The position numbers were made by a program, and so were the translations under genes. Shown in pieces: positions 45,071-57,297 of a DNA stretch of 64,000 nucleotides; position 1 is the stretch's first letter, and every line of letters starts with the position of its first letter. The notes under the pieces are model-generated. The model ran no database searches. It was not told the DNA's origin and saw only the letters and a program-made list of their open reading frames with translations. The DNA is from Epinephelus fuscoguttatus (taxonomy: Eukaryota; Chordata; Actinopteri; Perciformes; Serranidae): NCBI RefSeq assembly GCF_011397635.1, contig NC_064759.1, positions 17,756,428-17,820,427 on the forward strand. Reading direction: 5' to 3'.

Positions 45071-46018
45071 TGATATATAACTCTAATTACTATAGAGCTA
45101 GTGGTTTTATATTTCATTCTTTTCCTTTTACTCTTACAGACTCAATTTGTCGCTGTGTTCCACATTTAAAGCTGTTACTTTATATGATGACTTATGGTTA
45201 ACTTTGAACGATGATATTCTGTTTATGTCTAACATGAAGCCCAGTGTAACTAATCTGACAGCTGGTCTGTAACTTTATGAATGCAAATTCCTTGTCAGTG
45301 GGCTAATTCAACACCTTTGGTTTAACTACTGTTTATGGTTATCCATCTTTTTTTTCTGATTTATTATCATTAATTGAATATGCTTTCCAGTAACTTTATC
45401 ACGTGTTTACCAGTGTTTCCAGGTGAGCAAGCAGCTGTCTTCAGCCTTTATTATTGTTTGGCTTGCTGCATAGCTGTGTACCTAAATAGGCAGAGGAGTA
45501 GCCAAAGTATTTTTAGTCATAGTCATATCAATATTCATTGCTAATGCCTTTTAGAAGTTTCGTGTCAAGACTGTCCTTCAAAATACAACCACATGGGCTG
45601 TTTTTACAAGCAGAAAGTACAATCCATCTTTATGTTTTTTTGTTGGGTGGTGACCTCTATTGGCTGTAGTGCTTATTGCGGGAAAAAAGGAGAAGGTCAG
45701 GCAACAATATAAAGAGCGAGAAAGTCCACTTAGGGTGGGAGGGAGTTGAGGTGGATAGGTAAAACATGCACCGGACTTTCACCAAGGAGTTAATTTAACA
45801 ACAAAATGTGTAATGTCATGTTACGGATTTCACATGATGTCGCGTGAGATAGGTTACCTTACCTCAGTAACAAACGTAGTTATTTTATGTCAAACCATGA
45901 TGTTTTATCTAAACCTAACCCCATAGTTTTGGTGAAACTGTGACTGGTTAGCTACGTCTTTAAACTGCGACCATTAACAGTCATATGCGCTATTCTGTTC
46001 CATCAGTAGGTGAGCAAA
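45071..46018. other. Spacer of the divergent apoA-IV pair, middle part
   Basis: No gene or clear element ends recognised in about 950 bases. The sequence is AT-rich. Confidence 0.35.
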
Positions 46019-46707
46019 TTTAAGGGTGCTTTCACACCTACCCTGTTTGGTTCAGTTCAGTCAAACTCAAGTTCGTTTGCCCCCCAAGTGCGGTTCATTT
46101 GGGCAGGTGTGAACACAGGGTGCACACCAAAACAACTGGACAGAGACCTTCTTGAAGAGATGGTCTTGATCGGGTTACAAACAAACTGTGGTGCAGTTCG
46201 CAACTGCAGTCACATGACACATTGTTTGGGTTAAACATGAGCATGTTACAGTCCTGGAGGATTATTAATGTGCACCTCCTCCTGTACTGCCTTAATATGC
46301 ACATTCAGCACATCCAATGCATCAAAACATTGTTTTCTAGTTGGAGCCGCGCCTCGTTTTCAAACTGTATGGTTTGACTAAAATGAACAATGGCAGCAAT
46401 ATAGTCCACGATGAGCAGCGCTAAAATCAACCTGCGTAGTTGTCCCTCCATTGTGACATTAGAAAGTGTCACATTTATCGTGCAAGTGTACTCTTCTTCA
46501 ACGTTTGGTTTACTTCCTGGAATTTTTCCAGCATGGAAATTCTGACCAATCAAGAGCAGCTTTCTCAAGTAAGACATTTTATGTGGTCCACTTGTAAATG
46601 CTGCCGTGAGAACACGAACCAACTCTAAGCAATTATGCAACTTTGAAACAAAATTAATCCCTGATTCGGACCAAAGCAAGACAACTCTAGGTCTGAAAAC
46701 AGCCTAA
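46019..46707. mobile_element. Inverted-repeat element, possible TTAA target
   Basis: The left end GGGTGCTTTCACACCTACCC follows TTAA at 46019-46022. The right end in reverse reads GGCTGTTTTCAGACCTAGAG and is followed by TAAA. The interior shows inverted GGTTC/GAACC and CAATGG patches. A piggyBac-like TTAA target is possible, but the right TTAA is not intact. There is no transposase. Confidence 0.5.
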
Positions 46708-47600
46708 AAACACTCCTAAAGGTCACTTGGTTGTATGGGTTGGAGGACTCTTTGATCATGTTAGTATTCATTCAGTGGTGTTTCTAAAACTGCTTTAACC
46801 TTCAAACTGTTACCCTGCACAATTTATCACTGAGAGGAATAATTGGAATAAGTCGTTGAGAATCGAATAATTAAATGAAGCAGGTGATAAACTGATTTCA
46901 GCACACTTGCATAAATGTCTTGAAGGACTCTCAGGGCAAAATGATTGAAATCTTTTCAATAAAATGTTCGAGCTTCAAGTATGAGATACTGTGAGGATCT
47001 TTCCTCGTCTGAAGAAAAAATAAATGAAACTGAAATGCTGCTCTTCCAAAGTGGGTTAAAGACAAGTGAACTTTGGTATCTCTACTTTGTCCTTCAGAAG
47101 CTGGATGTGTTTGAGTGGACCAACCTTTGGCCAAACTGACACATAGGAAAAAGCATGACACAGAAACTAGAACCATGAGTAACTGTGGCGTTGGCTGGCA
47201 AAACATCAAGCTAATAGAGACAATAACACACCCACATATCTAATCAAAGCTGGACATGAAAGAAATAAGGGAGAGAGGCTGTCTGTCTTGGCAGAGAGTT
47301 ATCTGTGGCTACTAAAAGCTAGCAGCTAAGTGATTACAGACAGGTTTATGAGGACAAGGTTCATTTTAGGTTAAACGTCAGGATTTTGTCCCATCCTAAG
47401 ACTGAATCGCAGCAGGCTATAAACACCAAGTAAGGCAAATAAAAAGCTATTTGGTAGATGTTCACTAATATATATAGCTGTAGAATATTGATTATATACT
47501 TAGCATGTGTGTGTATTGGTGTAACAGTGGGTCTGTGCATGTGTGCCGCGTGGATTCCTTGGCACAAGGTGTAAGTGAGGACAGCAGGGTGAGGCAAGGT
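46708..47600. other. Upstream region of apoA-IV copy 2
   Basis: No gene is seen. The stretch leads up to the promoter elements at 47619 and may contain further regulatory sites that cannot be identified by eye. Confidence 0.35.
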
Positions 47601-47618
47601 GACAGCATGACACGAGCA

Positions 47619-47718
47619 CCTGGACTTTGGGATCATTACAGTGTGGCTTGCTATAAAAGCTGCAGAATCTCACCAGCTGAACACAAGCGCTTCCAAGTGG
47701 ATACACTTGCAAACTCAG
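47619..47718 (+). promoter_or_regulatory. apoA-IV copy 2 promoter, HNF4-type site and TATA box
   Basis: CCTGGACTTTGGG at 47619-47631 is identical over 13 bases to the element before copy 1. A TATAAAA box lies at 47652-47658. An untranslated first exon, starting near 47680, ends at the donor AACTCAG|GTAAGA (47718/47719). Upstream, GGCAAGGTGACAGCATG resembles the sequence at the same place in copy 1. Confidence 0.8.
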
Positions 47719-47836
47719 GTAAGATGATGACGAATTAGCTCAGTGTAGCATCTGAGATTTTCATTTCATAAGTACTTCTTGGTGACCATGCTTTGCTAAC
47801 CAGAGATACATGTCCATGTTATAGGATTAAACAGCC

Positions 47837-48855
47837 ATGAAGGTCCTTGCTGTGCTCGTCCTAGCCGTTTTCAGTGGTGAGCATGTTCTTTTTTTGGAGC
47901 TTGAAAAAGTATCTACTGATATGATCAAGATAAATAACTGAACCTTAAATCAGGCTGTTATGCATGGCTGAAACATTTCTAACTGCTTTTGTGTCTATCC
48001 AAAAGGCTGTCATGCCGACCTTTTCTATGCTGATGCACCCAAGCCACAGCTGGAAGTGCTGACTGATGCCTTCTGGGACTATGTTGCCAAGGCCACCCAG
48101 ACAGCTGATGACACCCTCCAGATAATCAAGAAGTCTCAGTTGGGACAGGATATCAGGTAGGTCCAACAAGACCATGGTGATTATTGTCGGCATGCTTATG
48201 ATGTTAAAATAAACAGTGGTAACTGACATGCAATCACTCCTGACAATGAACTAAAGACAAACTCATTCTCTTGTCTAGTGCCAGTCTGACAGAAGGTGCT
48301 GAAGTGGCCAACAAGTACGCACTCAGCCTCCAGGAGCAGATTTCCCCTGCAGCCCAGGACCTGATCACCAAAGTCACCGCAGAGACTGAAGTGCTGAGAG
48401 AGCGCATGAAGCAGGAGCTGAGCACCGTCAAGGACAGGCTGCAGCCCTACACCGACGACATGACAGCCCAGATCCAGCAGAGAGTGGAGCAGCTCAAACA
48501 GGAGTTGGTCCCCTACACAGAAACCGTGGACTCTGAAGCCCTGAGGACCGCCTTGATGCAGAGAAGCGAGGAGCTGAAGACCAGCCTGGAGCAGACTCTG
48601 AAGGACCTGCAGACTCAGCTGGGGCCCTACACTGATGACATGCAGGTGAAAGTGGACCAGCACCTGCAAGACTTCAAGGAGAAGGTTATGCCCCTGACCG
48701 AGAAGGTCCAAGGCGAGCTGGCTCAGAGAGCCCATCAGGTGAGAGAAATGGCTGCCCCCTATGTTGATGAGGTGAGGGGAAGGCTAGACCCCTATGCTCA
48801 GGACCTCCAGAGCCAGCTCACCTCCCTCTACGAGTCCTTCGCCAAAACCAACTAA
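47837..48855 (+). CDS. apoa4b: Apolipoprotein A-IV-like, copy 2
   Basis: A secreted lipid-binding apolipoprotein, paralogue of the gene at 40956-42271 and in opposite orientation. Three coding exons, 47837-47876, 48006-48156 and 48279-48855, give 255 residues. The signal peptide is MKVLAVLVLAVFSGCHA. The mature start DLFYADAPKPQLEVLTDAFW is almost the same as in copy 1. Proline-marked helices include LQPYTDDM, LVPYTETVD, LGPYTDDM, AAPYVDEV and LDPYAQDLQ. The codons are strongly G/C at third positions, and the frame on the opposite strand is a shadow. The introns are very compact (129 and 122 bases). It is likely expressed in intestine, liver or yolk syncytial layer, as known for fish apoA-IV. 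No premature stop or lost splice site is seen. Confidence 0.93.
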
Positions 48856-49080
48856 GTCAACCTCCACCTAAACAGAGAAAACTGTTTCGTATCCCTGGAA
48901 CACGCCAATGTTTTAACAATGTGAAAACACAAGATCACCAGTTCTGAATGTTGAAATGTCTTTAGATATATTTTTAGTATTAAAACGAAGTATTAAAGAT
49001 AAATACAGACTATTACGTGTTGGTCTGTGACCACACACTGTGTTCTTTTCCTTTATTATGGAAATAAAAGTAAAAGCAAA
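48856..49080 (+). terminator. apoA-IV copy 2 3' UTR with poly(A) signal
   Basis: After the stop at 48853-48855 there is ATTAAA at about 48980 and a canonical AATAAA at 49063-49068. A T/GT-rich stretch follows from 49085. The UTR is about 230 bases. Confidence 0.7.
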
Positions 49081-49089
49081 ACATGAACT

Positions 49090-50390
49090 TGTGAGTTTGT
49101 TGTGTTGTTTGCAAAGTCCTGATGAAATTTTAAACGAGTGTCCTTCAGGTTTGAGGATGCAAAATGTGTTTCTTGCAAAATGAAGCAGGTGAAGACAGAA
49201 TATCCTTTAAATTCAAATGAAAACAGACAAAAAACAAGTGCAAATCATCAATATGAAATATGGAACCTAGAAACTGTGTCTCCAATGTGGTCACTCACAC
49301 ATGCATGATTGACTAGATTAGCTTTAAATCTGTAAAGAATTAGTGCCATCTGGTGAACATATAGAGTCACTTCATCGTATGTGTTCCTGTGCAGATATGG
49401 GCAGCATAGCGGCCTGCCATTTTCAGTGCTTGCATTTCACTTTCGATAGTCACAAGAAAGCAAGACATGTTCTAAATCAGCTCCACAGAAAAATAAGTGG
49501 GGAATAAATCCTTTCCTGTTTGTTCAGTTCAGGTTGCAAAATCTTGCCCCCCTGCCACGCCCGTCTAAGATTCAGTTGTGGGTCTTGGACGGGGCATGTT
49601 CAGGTTTGTTTCTGCAAGTCTGAAAGCTCACATAAACACATCCTGCTTCCACCTTGTTTTTTAGTTTTCCTTTAGTGCCTCCATCCCCGCTGCCAGATCG
49701 CTCCCACGCTGCCTTACCCAGTGGCAAACAACATTCCTCTGTTCTGCCCCCAGCTGTCACAGACTACGCTCACCGTTAACCCTCAGAGCGCACACTCAGC
49801 TCTGATCTCTCATTATGTCCCATTATGTGAAGCTTTTTGGTTATATTCCAAATCTGCATGTTAAATGTTGTAATACCTTTTTGGTGTATTAATATAAATG
49901 CTTACAGGGTTTTACTGGACTAAAGACCCACCTTTCCCCCTTTCTTTTACTTTTCTTGTTCTCCTCTTACAGTTGTTTGGATTGGACCTGCAGCTTTAAA
50001 ATGTGAGGATTCACGAATTAAGAACCCCATTATTACATAATTATTCAAGAAAAATAACTTTGTAGATTCTGAAAAGCCAATCTAAGGAAATGATGGCCAG
50101 ATAAAATGAAGAAAGACAAGTGAAAACTTGCATGCCATTGTGGATCACTTATAATTACTTGTGATGTTGTGCAATGTAGATTCTCAAAGCAAGAAACTCA
50201 TGGCTTTGTTTATGACAAAATAATCTGCTGGTGAATGTTTGTCTTTGTCATATATGCTGATAAATGTATAAATCAAAGGAAGAAGATTTGGAGTACACTG
50301 GCATGTTTTGGATGAGTTACATCCTTTTGGCCCTGACGCACCAAACCAGCATTGAAGAACCAGTGGCGATAAAAGCTGACTACAACACAT
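49090..50390. other. Intergenic, no gene seen
   Basis: No supportable frame. A CT-rich patch lies near 49930-49975. Nothing else stands out. Confidence 0.35.
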
Positions 50391-50394
50391 TTGT

Positions 50395-51062
50395 ATGCCA
50401 ACTTTGTCACATATCGACATTTGGTCATGGATTTTTCAAGTCCAGATACAAAGTGCGAGGTACCCTGGGTGCATTGGTTGTTGACGTTCTGGGACGCCGT
50501 GTCATGCTCTGCCTGTTACATGCATTGTCTTCTTTCAAAAAACACTTTAACATACCATTAACATACAGTCTCTTTTAAATAAATGCACTATGTCAGTACA
50601 ACAACGCGAATTGATGTTTATTTTCCTCCAACAACTAACGCATGTGGTTGGGTTTAGGAAAAAAAAGAACAAGGTTTGGCTTTATGATCTTATGGGATGC
50701 TGACCACCACTCTCCCTGGTGAAAGTCGGTGTTTGTTGGACCCATCCACCACCACTCCCACCTGCCCTACTTTCGCCGCCTTAACTTTCGTTCTTGTCCT
50801 ATGGTGTCCCCCTCTAATGCTGCCAAGCACCGTTAAACTATAATGGCGACCAGCTGCGTATCATGCCGACATTAAAGGACGGCTTCCTCGACAGTGTCTG
50901 ACGCCGTAAGTCACTGCCCAAGCGCCGCATTTCAGTGTCTTCGGAGTGACACCAGGTTGGTTGCTTAGCCTCATGTCACCTGTGTCTGCGCACCTACACT
51001 TGAACACATCGCACAGACTACAGCCAGCTAGCATGTACGTTCTGCACAAGCGTGAGAAGAAA
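50395..51062 (+). repeat. Interspersed repeat family A, copy 3
   Basis: It matches the copies at 27050 and 36648 in order and orientation: TTGTCACATATCGACATTTG, GTTGGTTGTTGACGTTCTGG, GTTTGTTGGACCCATCCACC, CCGTTAAACTATAATGGCGA and GCCGTAAGTCACTGCCCA. It then continues to a TAGCATGTACGTTCTGC phrase, which is also at about 27890. It is preceded near 50330 by a CCTGACGCACCAAACCAGC phrase that resembles the end of the 27752 MITE. Confidence 0.7.
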
Positions 51063-54000
51063 TAACTCTATATCCACAGGCGACAATACTCTATATTCGT
51101 CACTCAAAAGGGGAAACCGCAAGACCGACCAGATGGATTCAAGATGCTAGTTAGCTAGTTAGCACATTAACATCACAACCTGGTGCGAACAATAACACAG
51201 TTATGAACCATTGTCGCTAAAGAGCTCAGTGGCTAAAAAACATGATTAAATCTAATATAACAAGGTTGTTTTGGTCTCGTGCCCTCTTGACTTTAGTTGC
51301 TTCTTTGCTCCCCTCACTTCCTTTCACGGTGATTTCATTCGCCGACGAGCTCTGCCTGTGTCTGCTGCCGATTCAATGTGCTGAATTGGGCGAAATAAAG
51401 CCGTCATGGGTCGACTAGAGGAAATGGCACAGGACACAGTGCAAAGGTTTGGGTCTGACATTGACCAACGGCTGACCTTCGGCTCGGTGCATCTGGGCCC
51501 TTTACTCTGTGTCTGAGTATAAATCAGTCAAGTTTCATTAAATTTTTTCAACTGTCAGAAAATTTATGAAAGAAAATGCACGAGACAAATAGCTCAACAT
51601 TTGGGGAAATTAACTTATCAGCTTTCTTGCAGAGAGTCAGATGAAGATCAGTTCCACTGTCCTGTCTATACAATTAATATGAAGCATGAAAACAACTTGG
51701 TTCTGTCCGACGCTAAAAGACACACCTATTAACAAGTTATATCACAAGTATTGGATCCAGGCTAGCTGCTTACCCCAAGCCCCCAGGAACAGTGCCAAAC
51801 AATACTTTCTCCCATATATTAACATTGTGAAAGAGACGTCTGTTTATCAGTGGATACATTTTTTTGAGCGTCACCACCTGCATGAAACAACTTGTTTCAC
51901 TATCAGACTTTGATCCATTTGGTCCCAAAAGATTTCAGCTGTCCAGAAGAGCTGCATGGTTAAATCATTTTATCCCCACTGAAGTTAGCGGAGGGCTGGG
52001 AGTTAGCCGCTTAGCAACCACAAGTCTCTGGTGCGCTTGCTCTCTGGGCCCCATGGTGCAGAAGATCTGGGTAAATTCATACCACAGAAATCAAGCTTTT
52101 TTTGGCTTCATGCACCACTGAGCAACTTTCATAGGCATGATCGGAGTCTGGCCTCAAATGCTGTGGCAAGTTCTCTTTATACATCCATGCTTTCTGTCTT
52201 TGTGCTAAGCTAAGCTGACTAACTCTTGGCTGAAGCTTCATTTTAACATAGGCAAAAGAGATGTATCAAATGTATTCCTAAAATGTCAAGCTATTTCTTT
52301 AATTAAATGTAATCTATACTAATTTAAAATAACATTCGGCCTAATAACATATTTTAAAGGAACATGTTGCCAACCAACCAAGTTCCTGCACAGCTTGAAC
52401 TCTTCAGCAGACATGAGGCTTTTGTTTTTTGGCCTAAAAGAATAAGCACACAATTATCCTGCCCTCTTACCCTGAGCACTGTACAGGGAACAACAGCAGG
52501 CAGCAGTGTGACTCAAGGTTACCTTTGTTGATGGACACGCATGAGCTGCTGCATGCATTAAACCTGTGACCCCTTCATTACAGCGAGACAATGCTATAAA
52601 CACACATCAGCCCCACTCAGACATTTGGCTCCGTTGGCACCCCTCCCCATCAGCTGATAACTCTGACTCAGAACTAGATGATGGGGGGACGCTACAGGAA
52701 AAACACTCAATTGTGAACTTGGACGTCCAGTTCAACAACTTTCAACCCACAGACATTAACTGCAGTAACCTCGCTGACTCGTTGAAACAGATGTTTGCCT
52801 GTTCAGAGGGATGAGATCATCCAGACATAACCAAAAACCAAAATCTTCCACAGAACAACATCATCAGGCCGGGGTTACTTTTGTTCACACTATTTTAAGA
52901 TGCCCTTACACACACTGGCTCACAGCAGACATTGGACATTGCGTCTGGTGGTGTGGAGCAAAAGGAGAAGAGAAGCGGCTGCAGTTTAGATGACTGTGTC
53001 AGATTTTTTTTTTTTACTGTATTACCTCACGGTTCTTCTTGAGTCTAACTGTTTCACTTCCCCGTCTGTCCTCTGCCTCTTTATCCTGGAGGTTCAGCAG
53101 CAGAAGGTACGGCATTGTGGGTTTGTGTGCTGTGGCCTGTCACCTTCGTTGGTACATGTGTATAGCGTGGTCGCCATGGTCCATCAAATCTGCACAACAC
53201 AAACACACGTTCAAGTTTATATCTGTTATCTCCACAGTGGAAATGCATCTTGGTAGCTAGTGACGGTGAACGTTTTACACAAGAGAGTAAACATGTTCCT
53301 AACATCTGATTACAGGGTGCAAAAAAATCCTAAAACAAAACAAAAAAGAATCATTGCGTGACAAACTTTATGCAGAATGGTGGGATTATACTACTGATCT
53401 TGATTTGTTTGTGTGCTTGAACTGGACTGGACTTGTTATCTAGCTGAACATGCAGTATGTCTCTGTGTGTGACACACCTCCTGCAGTGACACACACACTA
53501 TTGTCGTGGAATATCAGCGTCAAAGGTCTTGTTTTTATCACCTAAATGTCTTGACTTTAAACTGGAAATTTTATATTTCATCTAAGTCTTGATTATCATT
53601 TAAACATTTTCATTCCTACATAGCTGAACGATGCATTCAAGTACAGCCTCCTAATCACACAACACCGTTGACCCATGCGGGGTTATCACACAGTCATGTT
53701 ATCATGCTGTCAAACTAATTACCTGACCATGCCAACCGATTTAAACTTTGTTCCTGTGTAAAGTTGGGTTTCTGTGAAAAATGACAACAAAGAGGCCAAG
53801 TCCTAAAGGACAAAGGGTATTACATGCGGGCTGTGATGAAATCAGAGCTGTTGTTTTATCATAACTAACAGCAGAAAAACAAGGGTAGGGTAAACATGTG
53901 GTGCTCTATTTAAAGTAAGTCACTTTACAGTCATCTTACAACATCAATTCACAAAATATTACTGTTCATATGGCAGAAGAGTTACAGTATATGACCCTAC

Positions 54001-55590
54001 CTTTAATGTGCTGCTAACAAGAGCTCAAGGCTGTATTCATACAGAGGTGACAGTGGTTCAACATAAGCTCACTAGTTTCTGGTTTGATGTTATGTGTGAT
54101 CAAATGGTAAAGCTCACACTGTGAATAGGGAAGTCGGAGTTTGAGTTTGTGCAATCTTCGTCAGAACAAAAAAATATATTTTTTTTGCTCATGTTCTGCT
54201 ACTAAACAAATGTATTGCTCAATAAGCTGAGGTCAACTCTTTCTTTCTGCATCAAACATCCCCTTTCCTGTGCCTATTTCAAAATCTTAGAAATTTCTTC
54301 CTCAACATCAGAGCAGATGTGATTTCAGTTTTGTTTTTGTAGAATTACTTCTTTTGTTCAGCGTCGGGTTTACAGGTAATAAAACACTTCATGTTCTCTG
54401 TATTTTATTACCTGTAATCCTTCTTTTGTAAAGTGGGCTCGCTGTACCTGAGTGTCCCCCAAGCCCCAACATGCCCACCTCGTGCTGACAGCTTCAGGCG
54501 CTAACTGGTAATTTAAAGCTCTGTGCTATGAAAAAGTACAAATACAGTACATAGAAAATACTCTCTGGTGCACTCACATATGCACCATCCACAGCTTGAA
54601 ATATGTGAGTGGGATTGACATGCAAAGAGGCCATATGTGTTGGGGGTTGTGTGTCTGTAGGGGGCGGATAGGTGGGGTGTCAGTAGTCGACGCTGCATTT
54701 CAATATGGATTGAAATGCATGTGTGAAAGAGTTGATGCTAATGATCTGGCAACAACCTGCAAAGTTGTGGTCACTTGGCAGAAAACCTGTGATGTTCAGA
54801 AGCAGGAGAATGGCTCAAACAAGTTACCTGCGTAAAAGTAGCCATACCACCATAAAAAAAATAACATTAACTCAAATTACACTTTAGTATCAAGAGCACA
54901 GATGTCACTTGTGAAATTACAGTTTTGGTCACACACTGTTGCTAAATCCATGTCCTTTATATACAGTTGCATAACGCTCTGAATCATTCCATCACGCTTA
55001 AAAGTTACTCATTCATCTGATAAGTGTAAAAAAAAAAAAAGTCTTTTTTTAGTTTTCAGTGACGGACTGTAACTACGTACATTTACTAAAGTGGTTTTAT
55101 TTTTTAGCGTGTGTCCTTGTTATGCATTTTATTAATTTTTTCCCCCACTTTGTTGACTGGATTTTCAAGTAGAACAACATTATAGGATTATTGCACTTTT
55201 AAATTGTTTGGCAAAAATGGAAAAATAGAACATTAACAGCAGCAAATGAAACAAAACCAGACAAAAAACAAACAAAACAAACAAAAGATTTAAAACAAGA
55301 ATTTACAGGTCAGTTAGATCAAAATTTAACAAGGCAGGCCTCTTGCATAGACAACAGAAGATGTATTAATCTGGAGAGGCATTTACTCGAGTATTGTACT
55401 TGAGTAGACTACACATGTAAGATCACTGTGGTTTAAATGAGTGTTTAATTTTTATGCTATTTCCACTCCCCAAAGGAAACATTGCGCCTTACACCGCACC
55501 ACGTCGATTTTCTTTATTTGGCAGCCTTATAGTGACTTTACAGATTCACACAAATCACGTGCTCCGCTTGAAAATAGTATATAAGCAGTG
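51063..55590. other. Intergenic 4.5 kb between apoA-IV copy 2 and apoEb
   Basis: I see no exon chain. The frame at 52566-52814 (82 codons, acidic stretch DNSDSELDDGG) has no signal peptide, domain or splice partner that I recognise. A poly-T run lies at 53008-53017 and a poly-A run at 55028-55039. An apoC gene, common near APOE in vertebrates, was sought by its signal peptide and helix pattern and not found, though small exons could be missed. Confidence 0.4.
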
Positions 55591-56235
55591 ATGTAATGTA
55601 ACATAGTACTTAAGTATTTTTTGAGAGCATGCAACTTTACTTGAGTTTTTATATTTCTGTCACCTTTTACTTTTACTCCAATGCATTTCCCTAAAGGATC
55701 TTCATTGCTTATTGATTGCAAAAAAAAGGAGGGAGGGAGGAAAAGAAATGAAGGAATGGAAAAACTGGATTTTGTTTTTTAAATTCTTTAAGTTGTGAAA
55801 AAGAACCTTTTTTTCTTGAAGTATAATTTAGGCTCCATTTTAAGTAAAAAGAAGAAATGAACTTCATAAGTCTTCAAATTCTGACCGCTTGCTTTTTTAT
55901 GAACAGCTTTTACTTGTACTTCAAATTTCAGTACTTCCCCAGATATATATATGTAATATATATAATATTGTAAGGCAGGTTTCTGTCTCCTGTCTTACCT
56001 ATGAACATACCAGTTACTGAATTAACTACCAAAGGAGGTGATGTGAGAGAACAGGCACAGCTCCTCTGTGTAACTTGATCCACTTTAACGTCCCAAAAAG
56101 AATGTGGGACAACTGAACATCTACAACAATAGTGGCATCTCACATCTTCCATATATCACTCCGCCAAACTTCCTAACCTAACTCTCATTACCTGCACGTA
56201 AGGTGCACAATATTAAATAGTTCCAAATTTAATGT
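55590..56235. repeat. AAGTACT-type MITE arm next to the 155-bp array
   Basis: The motifs ACTTAAGTATTTTTTGAGAG and CTTTTACTTTTACTCCAATG are those of the AT-rich MITE class seen at 35620 and 63780. There is a GAGGGAGG purine run near 55728. It has no coding frame. Confidence 0.45.
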
Positions 56236-56855
56236 AAATGTATCTGTACTTTACAATTAAATAGATTTAATATCTTAGTTTTGATACTTAAGTAGTTAGT
56301 ACTTTTACTCAAGTAATATTGTAAAAGGTGACTTTAACTTCTACCAAAGCCATTTTCTGGTAAGATAGCTGTATTTTTGCTTTCAATTTTAAGTAGATTT
56401 AATGTCATAAAATTAATTTTGGTACTTAAATACAGTAAATATTAGATACATGAATACTTTTACTCAAGTAATATTGTAACATGTGACTTTAACTTCTACC
56501 AAAGTCATTTTCTGGTAAAATATCTTTACTTTTATTTCTAATCTTAAGTAGATTTAATTTTATAGAATTAGTTTTGATACTTAAGTACAATAAATATTAG
56601 ATATATTAGTATTTTTACTCAAGTAATATTGTAAAAGGTGACTTTAACTTCTACCAAAGTCATTTTCTGTTAAAATATCTGTACTTTTACTCTCAATTTT
56701 AAGTAGATTTAATGTCATAAAATTAATTTTGGTACTTAAATACAGTAAATATTAGATACATGAATACTCTAGTCAAGTAATATTGTGACATGTGACTTTA
56801 ACTTCTACCAAAGTCATTTTTTGTTAAAATATCTGTACTTTTACTCAAATGTGGC
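56236..56855. repeat. 155-bp tandem repeat, four copies
   Basis: The phrase AAGTAATATTGT followed by GTGACTTTAACTTCTACCAA occurs at 56311, 56466, 56621 and 56775, with spacings of 155, 155 and 154 bases. Copies differ at few positions. The unit consists of the ACTTTTACTCAAGTAA-type sequence of the neighbouring MITE arm, so the array seems to have grown from the element's end. It lies about 500 bp before the apoEb promoter. Confidence 0.85.
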
Positions 56856-57297
56856 GTTCAGGTACTTCATCCACCCCTGTAAATAAGGCTGTTCAGGTTC
56901 AGCTCTATGTTGAGTAGCACATCTCATGTATTTTCATCTCTGAGTGGACTAAAGAATAAAGCAGCACATAAAGTATCCCTAATTACTTTACCAGAACATG
57001 TACTTCACTACTTTCTACATCTGGCAGCAACACATGAAAGTTTCGCTGCTTTTGAAACTTTGTAAATTCCGCTGTGTTAAAAACACAAACACTGAACGTG
57101 AAACTTTCACCCTGTCACTCTCGTTGCAGCCTGATTGCTCAATCACCCGCTCACACAATGCAATGGAAATGCAAATCTGTGAGAACTTCGGACGTGGTGT
57201 TGGTGCTGGCAGGTTGCGTGGAGGCAAACAGGAATCTGTGCGGACAAATCATCATCACCACGTGAACGCGCGCCTCCTCCCCCCCTCGCGCCACACG

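Noticed and set aside
40956-48855. Calling the 255-residue genes apoA-I
   Set aside because: The mature start LFYADAPKPQLE and the short two-phase gene structure fit fish apoA-IV. No apoA-I-type propeptide or N-terminus is present.
52566-52814. Small gene of 82 codons with acidic patch
   Set aside because: It has no signal peptide, domain, splice partner or promoter that I can recognise. Its length is within chance expectation for this size of window.
49090-57290. An apoC-type gene between apoA-IV copy 2 and apoEb
   Set aside because: It was expected from mammalian synteny, but no signal-peptide exon followed by a short amphipathic helix exon was found. Small exons may have escaped notice.
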